From: Bacilli bacterium
GTDB lineage: Bacteria; Bacillota_I; Bacilli_A; RF39; UBA660
DNA: 64,000 bases
NCBI GenBank assembly: GCA_900758495.1
Contig: CAAERO010000005.1
Location: forward strand, 144,677-208,676
Direction: 5' to 3'
Shown: piece by piece, positions 56,321 to 64,000 of the stretch
How positions within the stretch are numbered: position 1 is the stretch's first letter
How the letters are laid out: every line of letters starts with the position of its first letter
Notes under the pieces: generated by a model
Seen by the model: the letters and a program-made list of their open reading frames with translations, nothing else
The model's database searches: none
Told to the model about the DNA's origin: nothing
Program-made: the position numbers and the translations under genes

Positions 56321-57611
56321 TATGATTTTTTAACTTCTTTAATTTATGATATAGATTAAAACTAATATTATAAGTATGATACCAAAACTTACTAATGATA
56401 AGATCAAATTCACCAATTAACTCTACAACTTGTCCACCAAAACTTTTCTTAAATAAATATAGTCCAAGTAAAGGATTATCTTTACTAAAATCTCCCGTAA
56501 TACCATAAAAATTATAAGTATCATAACCATGTTCTACAGCATATTTTATTCCTTCAAAGTGAAGTGTATAAGCAGACTGGAAAGACATTAATTCTTTTTT
56601 ACTACCACCAAATAAAGATAAAACTTCATTTCCATATATTAAAAATAAAATTCCTCCAAGAATAGGTTTAGCACCATATTCTTTTTTCATAGATTTAGAT
56701 TTTTCAATATTTTTTTTAAGTCTTTCAATTTCGTCTTTATCTTTCTTTTGATTAGCATTATACTTCTTTTCATTCATAGGAACAGTTTTGTTATTAAATT
56801 TTTCTTCACGTTCTTTGATAACTTCTTCTAGTTTCTTTATTTCTTTTTGTGTATTCTTTATTTCTTCATCAAAATCAACTTCTGCTACTAAAATTTTTAA
56901 AATGCCAGAGTCATGAAGAGTATCCCACATATTTTCATAATATGAAAGAGGACGATCGATAAAATCTCTTCTTTCCCCAGTATGTTGCATTATATCTTTA
57001 AATATTTTGATTTCATCACGAGTGATTTCTCTTGATTTAACACCAAGTCGTTCATTTTTTCGTAGTATCTGTCTAGTTTTAGATTCCATATCTTTCATAA
57101 CATCATCTAATGAACGATTTTTAACTGTTATAGTGTGCATCCATCTAGGTTGAAGAGTATCTTGCATTAAGTTAAAACCAAAGTGATGATAACCTAAAGA
57201 CTTAAGATTATCAACAGTATCACTGTTATCTATACCATCAGTAACTAAATTTCCATTTAAATCATGTTCTTTATACATAACATAGGGATCAATTTTGATA
57301 AAAATAGCATTTTTTTCTTTAGCAAATTTTTTAATTTCTTTAGTAAAAGTAGTTAGTAATTCTAAATTATGGTAATCAATTAAAAAACCACGAGGAGCAT
57401 AAAATATTTTCTTTTTAAGAACTGGTATTTCCTTAGAAAGAATTAAACTAGCTGCTTTAATTTTATCATTATCTTTTAATCCAACATAGTAAGAATTCCA
57501 ACCATTTCTTTTTTTTAGATTGGCCCATTCTTTAGTTTGATGAAAAGTTATTTCTTCATTATTTATAGCCCAATCAGTAAATTCTTTAATTGTTAATATT
57601 TCTAACTTCAT
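56316..57611 (-). CDS. FemABX-family peptidoglycan cross-bridge aminoacyltransferase (tandem copy 2)
   Basis: 431 residues: HQTKEWANLKKRNGWNSYYVGL near the start, FYAPRGFLIDYHNLELL, KIDPYVMYKEHD, RQILRKNERLGV, then a long charged helical arm (about 250-315, with EEVIKEREEKFNNK) as in tRNA-binding Fem proteins, and the second domain LFLIYGNEVLSLFGG, FYGITGDFSKDNPLLGLYLFKKSFGG. It adds a residue to the cross-bridge after the preceding enzyme in a FemA-FemB style chain (inference). Starts 26 bases inside the upstream copy with site GAAGGAG. Confidence 0.9.
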   Translation of the reverse strand: MKLEILTIKEFTDWAINNEEITFHQTKEWANLKKRNGWNSYYVGLKDNDKIKAASLILSKEIPVLKKKIFYAPRGFLIDYHNLELLTTFTKEIKKFAKEKNAIFIKIDPYVMYKEHDLNGNLVTDGIDNSDTVDNLKSLGYHHFGFNLMQDTLQPRWMHTITVKNRSLDDVMKDMESKTRQILRKNERLGVKSREITRDEIKIFKDIMQHTGERRDFIDRPLSYYENMWDTLHDSGILKILVAEVDFDEEIKNTQKEIKKLEEVIKEREEKFNNKTVPMNEKKYNANQKKDKDEIERLKKNIEKSKSMKKEYGAKPILGGILFLIYGNEVLSLFGGSKKELMSFQSAYTLHFEGIKYAVEHGYDTYNFYGITGDFSKDNPLLGLYLFKKSFGGQVVELIGEFDLIISKFWYHTYNISFNLYHKLKKLKNHK

Positions 57612-58893
57612 CTTTTAACTCCTTCTTTTTTCTTTTCTTAATATAATTTCTATAAAGTGGAACAAGTTTTGTAAAAGCAAAGTAGTAAATTGGTTTTAAG
57701 ACATAATCAAATTCTCCCATAAATTCAATATAATCTCCACCGAATTTTTTCTTAAATTCATGAAGTCCTAGTCTTGGATTATCTTTTGATAAATCACCAA
57801 TTGTTCCAAATTGATCATATATCTCAATACCTCTTTCTTTACAAAATTTTAAATGCTCATAGTAAGTATGATAATTAGTATAAGTTTCTGTTAACAAATT
57901 ATGATTACCTGCATATAACACCCAAGCCTTGTTTCCATAAGTAACAATCATATGTGCTGATAGAGTTATTACTTTGCCATATTTATTTTCAATATCTTTA
58001 TACTTTTCTAAATCACTTACTAATTTATCTTTGCGACGTAATAGTTCTTTTTGTTTATTTTTAGCACTTTTAGAAGTCTTTTCCTTTTCCTTTTCATATT
58101 CATCATTAACTTCTTTTAAATCATTTTCTAAAATATTCATAACTTTTTCTAGATTGACTTTACCTAGAAATAGGAAGACATCATCATTTTTTTTAAATAA
58201 ACGATAAAGTGTTTCGTAATACTCGAATGGATAAGAAACAAAATCTTTTCTATCTTCAGTTAACATCATTAATTGATAAAATTCTTTTAAATCTTTTTCA
58301 CTACCAATTTCTACTTCTGTTGCTAGTTTTAAAGACTTATTGATTCTTTGCATAGTAGTTTTGGAAAAGTGTTTTTCAATATCTTCCATATCTTGTTTCA
58401 AGTCTATTCTAAAAGTATAACGGGGTTGTCTAGTTTCAAAGTTTTTAGTAAAACCTAAATGTTTATAACCTAATTTGAGCAAGTTATGCATTATCTTTTT
58501 ATCTTTTGCTTCTTCTAAAATGATTTCGCCATCATATTTAGTTCGTTGCCAAATAATATCAGGATCTAATTTAATATATATAGCTTTTTTCTTTTTAGTA
58601 AAATTAACTAATTCTTTAGTGAAACTTTTAAGTAAATTTTCATTATGAAAATCAATAACATAACCACGAGGAGCATAAAAATAACATAATTTAAGAGGAA
58701 GATGTTTTTGTAAAAGTAAAGTAGCAGCTAAGATATTATCATTATCATCAACTAGTCCTAAATAATAAGGGGTAAGACCTCTTTTCTCCTTTGATAATTC
58801 ACCCCAAGCAGCTGATTGTAAAAAATGACTTTTATCTTTATTGTTCCTTACAAATTCATCAAATCTATCTATATCTAATTCTTTTAACTTCAT
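57586..58893 (-). CDS. FemABX-family peptidoglycan cross-bridge aminoacyltransferase (tandem copy 1)
   Basis: 435 residues from ATG 58893 (MKLKELDIDRF; GAGGAAAT upstream; the longer frame lies over the promoter). Same blocks as copy 2: LQSAAWGELSKEKRGLTPYYLGL, CYFYAPRGYVIDFHNENLLKSF, KLDPDIIW, the Lys/Glu-rich arm (about 255-310), AHMIVTYGNKAWVLYAGNHN and DQFGTIGDLSKDNPRLGLHEFKKKFGGDYIEF. Encoded first of the tandem pair. Confidence 0.9.
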   Translation of the reverse strand: MKLKELDIDRFDEFVRNNKDKSHFLQSAAWGELSKEKRGLTPYYLGLVDDNDNILAATLLLQKHLPLKLCYFYAPRGYVIDFHNENLLKSFTKELVNFTKKKKAIYIKLDPDIIWQRTKYDGEIILEEAKDKKIMHNLLKLGYKHLGFTKNFETRQPRYTFRIDLKQDMEDIEKHFSKTTMQRINKSLKLATEVEIGSEKDLKEFYQLMMLTEDRKDFVSYPFEYYETLYRLFKKNDDVFLFLGKVNLEKVMNILENDLKEVNDEYEKEKEKTSKSAKNKQKELLRRKDKLVSDLEKYKDIENKYGKVITLSAHMIVTYGNKAWVLYAGNHNLLTETYTNYHTYYEHLKFCKERGIEIYDQFGTIGDLSKDNPRLGLHEFKKKFGGDYIEFMGEFDYVLKPIYYFAFTKLVPLYRNYIKKRKKKELKDEVRNINN

Positions 58894-58918
58894 AATTATT
58901 TCCTCATTTCTACTTAAA

Positions 58919-58947
58919 AGTATATTATTTTCCCTAGTAAAAGTCAA
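58919..58947 (-). promoter_or_regulatory. Promoter of the tandem FemX pair
   Basis: On the minus strand TTGACT (58947-58942), 17 bases, TATACT (58924-58919), 26 bases before the start. Confidence 0.82.
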
Positions 58948-58969
58948 TTTTAGTATACCCTATAAATAG

Positions 58970-59698
58970 CTATTTTACTCTTTCTAACCAAACAATAATT
59001 GGATAGTGATCGCTAAAATTGTCAAATTTTTCATCCTTTATAACTTTGAATTTGCTAATGTGCATTTTTTTAGAAATGAAAATGTGATCAATTGCTTTAT
59101 TTTTACTATGTGTTTTATAAGTTCTTTCTAAAACATTTACTCTTTTTAAACCAATTTCATCAAGTTTTTCGATAAAATTTTTTAACTGATCATTCGTAAT
59201 AGTCATATTAAAATCACCAGTTAAAATTACTGGAACTCTCTCAAGTCGGATTTTACTTAAGATAAAATCTAGTTGTTTTTTCTTTACCATATCATTTCTA
59301 ACAGATAAATGTGTATTGTAAAAAGCAATTAGCCCAAACTCTTTTGTTTCTATGTAAGAAGTAGTTAAAATTCTTGGAATGATATTAGGAAAAGTTGGTA
59401 GGTGTTTAGTAGTACAGATTTTAACAGGTTCTCTAGAAATTATACTATTAGTCTCATCATAACGTTTTAAAATTACTAAAGAATAACGGTATTTTCCGTT
59501 TACACTATATTCATCACTAATTTCTTTTTTAGCTCTTTCTAAATACCAATAAACAAACTCTTGAGTTCCTAGAATATCAATAGAGTAGTCTTTTAAAAAC
59601 TCCTTTAGTAAAATAACGTTATCTTGATTATTAACTTTTCCGTTATATTTCTTTAATTTAAATTTATTTTGAAGATTGTAGCTTCCAACCACAAGCAT
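58970..59698 (-). CDS. Endonuclease/exonuclease/phosphatase (EEP) family protein
   Basis: 242 residues with all EEP catalytic motifs in order: GSYNLQNKF, ILGTQEFVYW (metal-binding Glu), YNTHLSVRN (His), TGDFNMTITN (Asp/Asn), AIDHIFISK and FSDHYPIIVWL (final Asp-His). No signal peptide. EEP proteins include nucleases and phosphatases of lipids and nucleotides; the substrate cannot be told. Overlaps nothing; ribosome site GAAGGAG. Confidence 0.88.
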   Translation of the reverse strand: MLVVGSYNLQNKFKLKKYNGKVNNQDNVILLKEFLKDYSIDILGTQEFVYWYLERAKKEISDEYSVNGKYRYSLVILKRYDETNSIISREPVKICTTKHLPTFPNIIPRILTTSYIETKEFGLIAFYNTHLSVRNDMVKKKQLDFILSKIRLERVPVILTGDFNMTITNDQLKNFIEKLDEIGLKRVNVLERTYKTHSKNKAIDHIFISKKMHISKFKVIKDEKFDNFSDHYPIIVWLERVK

Positions 59699-59717
59699 AA
59701 AATCAACTCCTTCTAAT

Positions 59718-59747
59718 TAAAAAGGTAGACACCTAGCGTCTACACTA
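59718..59747 (-). terminator. Minus-strand terminator
   Basis: On the minus strand GTAGAC pairs with GTCTAC around GCTAGGT, followed by CTTTTT. It ends the small coiled-coil gene upstream of the EEP gene. Confidence 0.8.
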
Positions 59748-59749
59748 TT

Positions 59750-59995
59750 TTACATCATATATTTATTATTTGCACTACCATATCCAGTATTTTGACTAGA
59801 GTAAGGAGTTATTAGATTATTTTCTAAGTTACTAAGTCTATTATCTAATCTTCTTAGTTGTCTTTCCATTCTGTTAATTTGACTTTCTAACATTTGTATT
59901 TTTTCCTGACAATTATTTCCCATTCCACTACCTTGTCCTTGATTAGGATCAAAAGCAGGTGGGAACATATTATAAGGTGGCATTTGATTCATCAT
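59750..59995 (-). CDS. Small coiled-coil protein with Pro/Gly-rich head
   Basis: 81 residues from ATG 59995 (AAAGGAATGG upstream). The head is MMNQMPPYNMFPPAFDPNQGQGSGMGNN, the middle a perfect-looking coiled coil (KIQMLESQINRMERQLRRLDNRLSNLENNL), the tail Ser/Tyr/Asn-rich (YSSQNTGYGS). No membrane segment. The make-up is like small spore-coat or morphogenetic proteins of spore formers, which would fit Spo0A, but this is only resemblance. Confidence 0.7.
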   Translation of the reverse strand: MMNQMPPYNMFPPAFDPNQGQGSGMGNNCQEKIQMLESQINRMERQLRRLDNRLSNLENNLITPYSSQNTGYGSANNKYMM

Positions 59996-60017
59996 ATTTA
60001 TCCATTCCTTTCGCTTT

Positions 60018-60047
60018 ATTATATGCAACTAATAAATACTGTGTTAA
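60018..60047 (-). promoter_or_regulatory. Promoter of the coiled-coil gene
   Basis: On the minus strand TTAACA (60047-60042), 18 bases, TATAAT (60023-60018). Confidence 0.65.
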
Positions 60048-60070
60048 AATATTGACTGGGAAGTGATAAT

Positions 60071-60685
60071 ATGCGTATAAGAAATGTAAAAAATAAAGAA
60101 GAAATACTAAATAATTGTTCATTTTTAATAGAAAACCCTAAAGAATATAAAGGTAAATTTAATGAATTATTTGGTAATGATAACCCTATTTATCTAGAAA
60201 TAGGAATGGGCAAAGGACAGTTTATTTATGAAAATGCTAAGAAATATAAAGATATAAACTTTATTGGAATTGAGCGATTTGATAGTATTATGGCTAAAGC
60301 AATATTGAAGATGGAAGAAGTTCCTAATTTAAGATTAATTAAGTATGATGCTAGTTTGATAGAAGAAGTTTTTAATCACGAAATAGATAAATTATATTTA
60401 AATTTTTCTGATCCTTGGCCTAAAAATCGACATGAAAATAGGCGATTAACTAGTAGAGTATTCTTAGAAAAATATCAAAATATATTTAAAGATAAACATC
60501 AAATAGAAGTTAGAACTGATAATAGGGATTTTTTCTTATATTCATTAGAATCTCTTGGTGATATGGAATATACTCTTAATGATGTTTCCTTTAACTATCA
60601 AGCAAAAGATTTAATAATGACTGAATATGAGAGTAAATTTCGTAAGAAAGGTGCAAAGATTTATCATCTTTTTGCAGAAAAATGA
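60071..60685 (+). CDS. trmB: tRNA (guanine-N7-)-methyltransferase
   Basis: 204 residues: PIYLEIGMGKGQFIYENAKKYKDINFIGIERF (SAM site, E-x-G-x-G-x-G), YLNFSDPWPKNRHENRRLTS (family signature), RTDNRDFFLYSLESL and YESKFRKKGAKIYHL at the end. Makes m7G46 in the tRNA variable loop. Start after GGGAAGTGATAAT. Confidence 0.97.
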   Translation: MRIRNVKNKEEILNNCSFLIENPKEYKGKFNELFGNDNPIYLEIGMGKGQFIYENAKKYKDINFIGIERFDSIMAKAILKMEEVPNLRLIKYDASLIEEVFNHEIDKLYLNFSDPWPKNRHENRRLTSRVFLEKYQNIFKDKHQIEVRTDNRDFFLYSLESLGDMEYTLNDVSFNYQAKDLIMTEYESKFRKKGAKIYHLFAEK

Positions 60686-60734
60686 TTTAAAAAGTTTATA
60701 TTATTTGCTATAATAAGTTAAGAGTAGGTGAAAT

Positions 60735-61415
60735 ATGAAAAAGAAGATACTATTTCTTTCCCTTCTTTGTTTTATAATAACAGGGTGTAGTAATCTTTCT
60801 AATAAGAGTATAGATGAACTACTTCCAATATTATTTAAAAGTAATACTAAACATTGTAATGCTGTTTTTAACGGGTACAAATATTATATTCCTAAGGGAA
60901 TAAAATTTGTTACTAAAGATGATTATAATGCTGTTTTATTAGATGAAAATAATAGAAGTTATTACTTTTATAGTGATGTAATTCGTTATTATAATAAAGA
61001 AAAGTTGGATTATAAGGTTAATAAGAATGCATACTATTCTAAAAAATTAAATTATAATGGTAAAGATGGTTATCTTGAGGTAACTAAGCTTGATAAGAAA
61101 GATTCATATTTTATTGAATTTATGTATAACTATGGAAAGATTGAAGCGATAGTTAAAGAAGCCGAGATAAAAGAAGTATTACCATATATGAGTTCTATTT
61201 TAACTTCAATATCATATAACCGAGTAGTTTTAGATACCTTGATAGGTAAGAAAATTTTAAGCTATAAAGAGGAAACTTATAATGTTATGAAACCTAAAGG
61301 AAACAATGCTACTAAAGAAAGTTATCTTGATTATGAAGAAAAGTATGGTACTTATGAAGGTTACACAGAAAAGAATACAGATGAAGATAAGATAGATATT
61401 GATGAGACAGAATAA
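60735..61415 (+). CDS. Putative lipoprotein of unknown function
   Basis: 226 residues. Signal peptide of lipoprotein type with lipobox FIITGC (Cys18). The mature part is Lys/Tyr/Asn-rich with blocks CNAVFNGYKYYIPKGIKFVTKDDYNAVLLDENNRSYYFYSDVIRYYNKEK, and an acidic tail (KNTDEDKIDIDETE). Two extra Cys may not matter. Followed by three more genes over 1.7 kb without a terminator, probably one unit. Confidence 0.8.
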   Translation: MKKKILFLSLLCFIITGCSNLSNKSIDELLPILFKSNTKHCNAVFNGYKYYIPKGIKFVTKDDYNAVLLDENNRSYYFYSDVIRYYNKEKLDYKVNKNAYYSKKLNYNGKDGYLEVTKLDKKDSYFIEFMYNYGKIEAIVKEAEIKEVLPYMSSILTSISYNRVVLDTLIGKKILSYKEETYNVMKPKGNNATKESYLDYEEKYGTYEGYTEKNTDEDKIDIDETE

Positions 61416-61428
61416 TGAGGTGAATTAA

Positions 61429-62370
61429 GTGAAAATACTAGATAAGTTAAAGAATGCTCTTTTTGAAGAAGAGTATGTAGAAGTTGAAGAGAAAAAAGAA
61501 AAGAAAGAAAAACCTATCGCTAAAAAGATGATTTTGCCTGAACAGCGAAAAGAAAAGAAAGAAGAAGCAGTTTTTGAAGAGGATGTTAAGGAAGAAGAAG
61601 TAAAGGAAGAAAAGAAGACTTTTAAATTTCCTGCTATTACAGAAGATGACTTTGTAGAATTAGATAATAGTCGAAGTTATCCAAAAAGAGAAGAAGTTAA
61701 ACAAGTAGTAGAAAGAAAAGAAGTCAAAGAAGAATTCCATCCTGCTTATTCACCAAGACAGAAAGAAGCTAAACCAGCAGAAGTAAAGAAAGCACCATAT
61801 GGAGCTAAAAAAGAAGAAATAAAAATTGATAGCTATGGAACTTATGAAAAGAAAGAAACAAAGAAAACTTTCCATCCATCGCCAGTTATTTCACCAATTT
61901 ATGGTTTAATTGATTCTTCTGACAAAAAAGAAGAAGTTCCGACAAAGAAGGAAGTTAGAATAAGTGGTAGCTATTCATCAAGAAAATTAGATGTTGATAG
62001 TGTTCGCGCTAAAGCTTATGGTGGCGGTGATGATATTTTTGATGAAGAATTATCGTCAAATGGTAAGAGCAGAAAGAAAAAACAAGTAAGAGAAGAAGAA
62101 TATGTTGCTTCAAGTAATGATGATGATACTAATTCTATGTTAGATATTAATGATGATACTCCAGCTGTTCCTAAAGTGACAGTAGGAGATGCAGAAGAAT
62201 ATTTTGAAGATTTAGGTTTAGAATACAATGTTGATTATAAGGATATTTCTCATGAACGTAAAACTGGCAGAAGAAGTGATTTAAGACATAAAGAAGAAAA
62301 GGATGAAGAACTAGAAGATAATTTATTTGATTTATTTGATTCAATGTATGATGATAATAAAGAAAATTAA
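61429..62370 (+). CDS. Highly charged, low-complexity protein of unknown function
   Basis: 313 residues, GTG start after GAGGTGAATTAA. Lys and Glu dominate (EEKKEKKEKPIAKK, KEEEVKEEKK), with repeated short patches such as PIYGLIDSSDKKEE, GAKKEEIKIDSYGTYEKKETKKTF and SYSSRKLDVDSVRAKAYGGG. A conserved-looking acidic end (GDAEEYFEDLGLEYNVDYKDIS and DELEDNLFDLFDSMYDD) may be the functional part. No membrane segment or known domain; probably largely disordered. Its place between a lipoprotein and two envelope-type proteins suggests a cytosolic scaffold, but this is a guess. Confidence 0.7.
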   Translation: MKILDKLKNALFEEEYVEVEEKKEKKEKPIAKKMILPEQRKEKKEEAVFEEDVKEEEVKEEKKTFKFPAITEDDFVELDNSRSYPKREEVKQVVERKEVKEEFHPAYSPRQKEAKPAEVKKAPYGAKKEEIKIDSYGTYEKKETKKTFHPSPVISPIYGLIDSSDKKEEVPTKKEVRISGSYSSRKLDVDSVRAKAYGGGDDIFDEELSSNGKSRKKKQVREEEYVASSNDDDTNSMLDINDDTPAVPKVTVGDAEEYFEDLGLEYNVDYKDISHERKTGRRSDLRHKEEKDEELEDNLFDLFDSMYDDNKEN

Positions 62371-62396
62371 TTATAGAAAAGAAAGGAGTCTTAGCT

Positions 62397-62684
62397 GTGG
62401 AATTTGTCAATGTTTTTTTACCAGTATTAATGTATAGTTTACTAAGTGTTCTTATTGTTGTACTGATTGTTTTAGGAATCAGGTTATTGGAGACTGTTAA
62501 TAGAGTAAATAAATTATTAGATGATGTTGAAAAGAAAATGGATTCTATGAATGGTTTATTTAATGTAATGGACTTTGTTACAACTAAAGCGACGGTATTA
62601 ACTGATACTATTGCCTCTACAATAATTGGAGCAGTTAGTAATTTGGTAAAAAAAAGAAAACAGAAAAAGGAGGATGTAGAATAA
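62397..62684 (+). CDS. DUF948-like membrane protein
   Basis: 95 residues from a GTG start (AAAGGAG site). One membrane helix (about 5-27) then a helical cytosolic part: VNRVNKLLDDVEKKMDSMNGLFNVMDFVTTKATVLTDTIASTIIGAVSNLVKKRK. This is the YtxG/DUF948 layout, often paired with YtxH as here. Role in the envelope stress response of Bacilli is suspected, not settled. Overlaps the next gene by one base. Confidence 0.8.
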   Translation: MEFVNVFLPVLMYSLLSVLIVVLIVLGIRLLETVNRVNKLLDDVEKKMDSMNGLFNVMDFVTTKATVLTDTIASTIIGAVSNLVKKRKQKKEDVE

Positions 62685-63100
62685 TGAGTTGTGAAAAAAA
62701 GAAAAGTGGAATAGGTAAATTTGTTGCAGGCGCAGCTATTGGTGCTGGTCTAGGTATCTTATTTGCTCCAAAGAAAGGTAGCGAAACAAGAAGAGAATTA
62801 AAAGAAAAGATGGACGAGCTACTTAATAAGGCTAAAGATATCGATATGGATGAAGTGAAAGAAACTTTTGAAAGAAAAGTAGATGAAATTAAAGAAGAAT
62901 TAGAAGATCTTGATAAAGAAAAGGCTTTGAAGATTGCCAAGAAGAAAGCTGCAGATATCAAGAAAAAATGTCAAGAACTAGTTAATCTTGCTGTAGAAAA
63001 AGGTACTCCTGTTTTAGAAAAGGCAGCCGAAGATATGCGTCTTAAAGCTATTGATGTTACCAATGAGGTGTTAGAAAAGCTAGAAGCAGCTGGGAAATAA
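62684..63100 (+). CDS. YtxH-like protein
   Basis: 138 residues. Glycine-rich hydrophobic start KFVAGAAIGAGLGILFAPKKGSETRRELKEKMDEL, the family signature, followed by a long charged helix (EALEDLDKEKALKIAKKKAADIKKKCQELVN). B. subtilis YtxH is part of a stress-induced group beside YtxG. Last gene of the unit; a terminator follows. Confidence 0.88.
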   Translation: MSCEKKKSGIGKFVAGAAIGAGLGILFAPKKGSETRRELKEKMDELLNKAKDIDMDEVKETFERKVDEIKEELEDLDKEKALKIAKKKAADIKKKCQELVNLAVEKGTPVLEKAAEDMRLKAIDVTNEVLEKLEAAGK

Positions 63101-63108
63101 TAAAAAAT

Positions 63109-63130
63109 AAAAAACTTTATAGAGTTTTTT
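63109..63130 (+). terminator. Terminator after the YtxH-like gene
   Basis: AAAAAACT (63109-63116) pairs with AGTTTTTT (63123-63130) around TTATAG. A weak A/U-rich but complete intrinsic terminator. Confidence 0.7.
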
Positions 63131-63282
63131 GTTATTATAGTTTAGACTAGATAGGTAGAGAAAATAGCTTATTTAGTCTTTTATTATAGATTTTTCTATA
63201 AATAATTCTAAAACAATAGACTTTTATTTTTAAGATAAACAATATATACTCATATATATACAGAGCATTGGTGGTGAAAGAA

Positions 63283-63541
63283 ATGCCATAAGTAGGATAT
63301 ATAAATGATTTTTATAAGTAATTTGAATAATTAAACAAAAAATTAGATAAAACAAATAAAAAAATCAGAAATTATTATTAGAAATAAAGCAATGAAAAAA
63401 ATTAAAACAAGGATAATTCAAATTCATCAAAGTTATCAAGCACAAACTAATATAAAAAAAGTAATTACTAATAGTATAAGCAAGTCAACCAATAAAAAGG
63501 CGGAGAAAAAATTCAAAAAGAAAAACTTGGTATTAGCATAA
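63283..63541 (+). pseudogene. Decayed coding remnant before the rRNA promoters
   Basis: From ATG 63283 a protein-like frame reads MP-stop-VGYINDFYK-stop-FE-stop-LNKKLDKTNKKIRNYY, with stops TAA and TAG only, each where Gln (CAA/CAG) would fit. A shift to another frame gives an open stretch of 49 codons from ATG 63392 (MKKIKTRIIQIHQSYQ...), hydrophilic and Lys/Asn-rich. No ribosome site precedes 63392. I do not recognise the parent; transposase or phage origin is possible. The surrounding 63131-63540 shows no other gene. Confidence 0.4.
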
Positions 63542-63693
63542 AGATATAGACATTAAATTTTGAACATTGTGGTATAATATCAAAGTAGTGATTAAAGAGG
63601 ATTATTTATATATACAACACTATATTTACCTGTTTTTAATAATCGGCTAGTCTGAACTGTAACTGAATAGTGAATAAAAATTTAAAAAGGGGA

Positions 63694-63722
63694 TTGACTT
63701 CAGCTATTGATTTTGGTACACT
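63694..63722 (+). promoter_or_regulatory. Upstream promoter of the putative rRNA operon
   Basis: TTGACT (63694-63699), 17 bases, TACACT (63717-63722). Another extended -10 (TGGTATAAT) ends at 63578. Together with the next two sites it makes a stack of promoters. Confidence 0.6.
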
Positions 63723-63789
63723 AATAAAGGTCACTTGAAGGAGTGATTATCAGTGTAAAGTTAAAAAAAATAATTTTTGTCAAAAAGTG

Positions 63790-63818
63790 TTGACATTGTT
63801 ATTAAAGACTGGTATATT
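63790..63818 (+). promoter_or_regulatory. Putative rRNA promoter P1
   Basis: TTGACA (63790-63795), exactly 17 bases, TATATT (63813-63818). Confidence 0.85.
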
Positions 63819-63887
63819 GGTAACAGCACCGATGAAAACGGTGTGAAATTATGCAAAAAAAAGTTGCAAAAAAATATCAAAAAGTTC

Positions 63888-63917
63888 TTGACATTGAGTA
63901 ACTAAATTTGATATATT
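63888..63917 (+). promoter_or_regulatory. Putative rRNA promoter P2
   Basis: TTGACA (63888-63893), 18 bases, TATATT (63912-63917), about 98 bases after P1, the usual tandem layout of Bacillota rRNA operons. Confidence 0.85.
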
Positions 63918-63939
63918 AGAAACGCAACTGAAAAAGAAG

Positions 63940-64000
63940 CAACAATGTTCTTTGAAAACTAAGCAAAACGTCAATTGAATTTGATAGCCAGATTAAACAA
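63940..64000 (+). other. rRNA-operon leader (boxA-like), continuing beyond the window
   Basis: TTCTTTGAAAACTAAGCAAAACGTC at 63950-63974 matches the boxA-type leader (TTTGAAAACT) that precedes 16S genes in Bacillota. No 16S sequence is reached before position 64000, so the gene itself is not claimed. Confidence 0.7.

Noticed and set aside
63392..63541. Stand-alone 49-residue gene (MKKIKTRIIQ...)
   Set aside because: No ribosome site or promoter, sits in a decayed stretch; kept only as part of the pseudogene.

Overview
The window is chromosomal DNA from a low-GC, Gram-positive-type bacterium (Bacillota). TGG is Trp and TGA is a normal stop (rsmC-like gene, spo0A, secY), so the code is standard. 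Clues place it on the Bacilli side, near Erysipelotrichia and RF39/Mollicutes relatives: a ybxB/rsmC-type methyltransferase sits just upstream of rpoB, rpmD (L30) is missing from the spc operon, and RpoB carries Asn at the position equivalent to E. coli His526, as in naturally rifampicin-insensitive Mollicutes. The cell nevertheless has wall-associated functions (three FemABX-type transferases, a sortase with a thioester adhesin, an IcaB-like deacetylase) and a full-length Spo0A. The lineage is inference; no 16S is inside the window.

Layout: 1-480 is the start of a phosphoketolase gene (minus strand, cut by the edge). 0.7-5.0 kb is the str operon (rpsL-rpsG-fusA) and tuf. 5.1-7.0 kb holds an anchored unknown protein and a FemX-like transferase. 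7.1-7.8 kb is decayed DNA. 7.9-9.1 kb is enolase. 9.2-22.0 kb is secG, secE-nusG-(unknown), rplK-rplA-rplJ-rplL, a zinc-ribbon membrane protein, the rsmC-like gene and rpoB-rpoC. 22.1-33.6 kb mixes lower glycolysis (gap, pgk, tpiA, gpmI) with glycolipid genes, spo0A, an AAA ATPase and small unknowns. 33.7-34.9 kb is a Y-family polymerase. 35.0-49.1 kb is a continuous S10-spc-alpha block, rpsJ to rplQ. 49.1-63.1 kb is accessory and envelope-related: sortase and thioester adhesin, fhs, DUF421, CorA, a possible PBECR4-type protein, tandem FemX genes, an EEP phosphatase, trmB, a lipoprotein and a DUF948/YtxH pair. 63.1-64.0 kb is another decayed stretch followed by stacked promoters and a leader that look like the front of an rRNA operon starting just past the window.

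How it works together: about half of the window is the core translation, transcription and secretion machinery, controlled by recognisable leaders (L10 leader, L1-type sites, S10 leader, an attenuator before rsmC-rpoB). Energy genes suggest fermentation by glycolysis plus phosphoketolase. Envelope genes suggest cross-bridged peptidoglycan, glycosylated diacylglycerol lipids and a covalent surface adhesin.

Most notable: EF-G with altered G4 and G5 guanine-recognition motifs, a thioester adhesin with a truncated sorting signal beside a sortase lacking the catalytic Arg, a dense inverted-repeat block between that cassette and fhs, and alternative hairpins before rplA. I found no tRNA gene, CRISPR array or intact insertion sequence.
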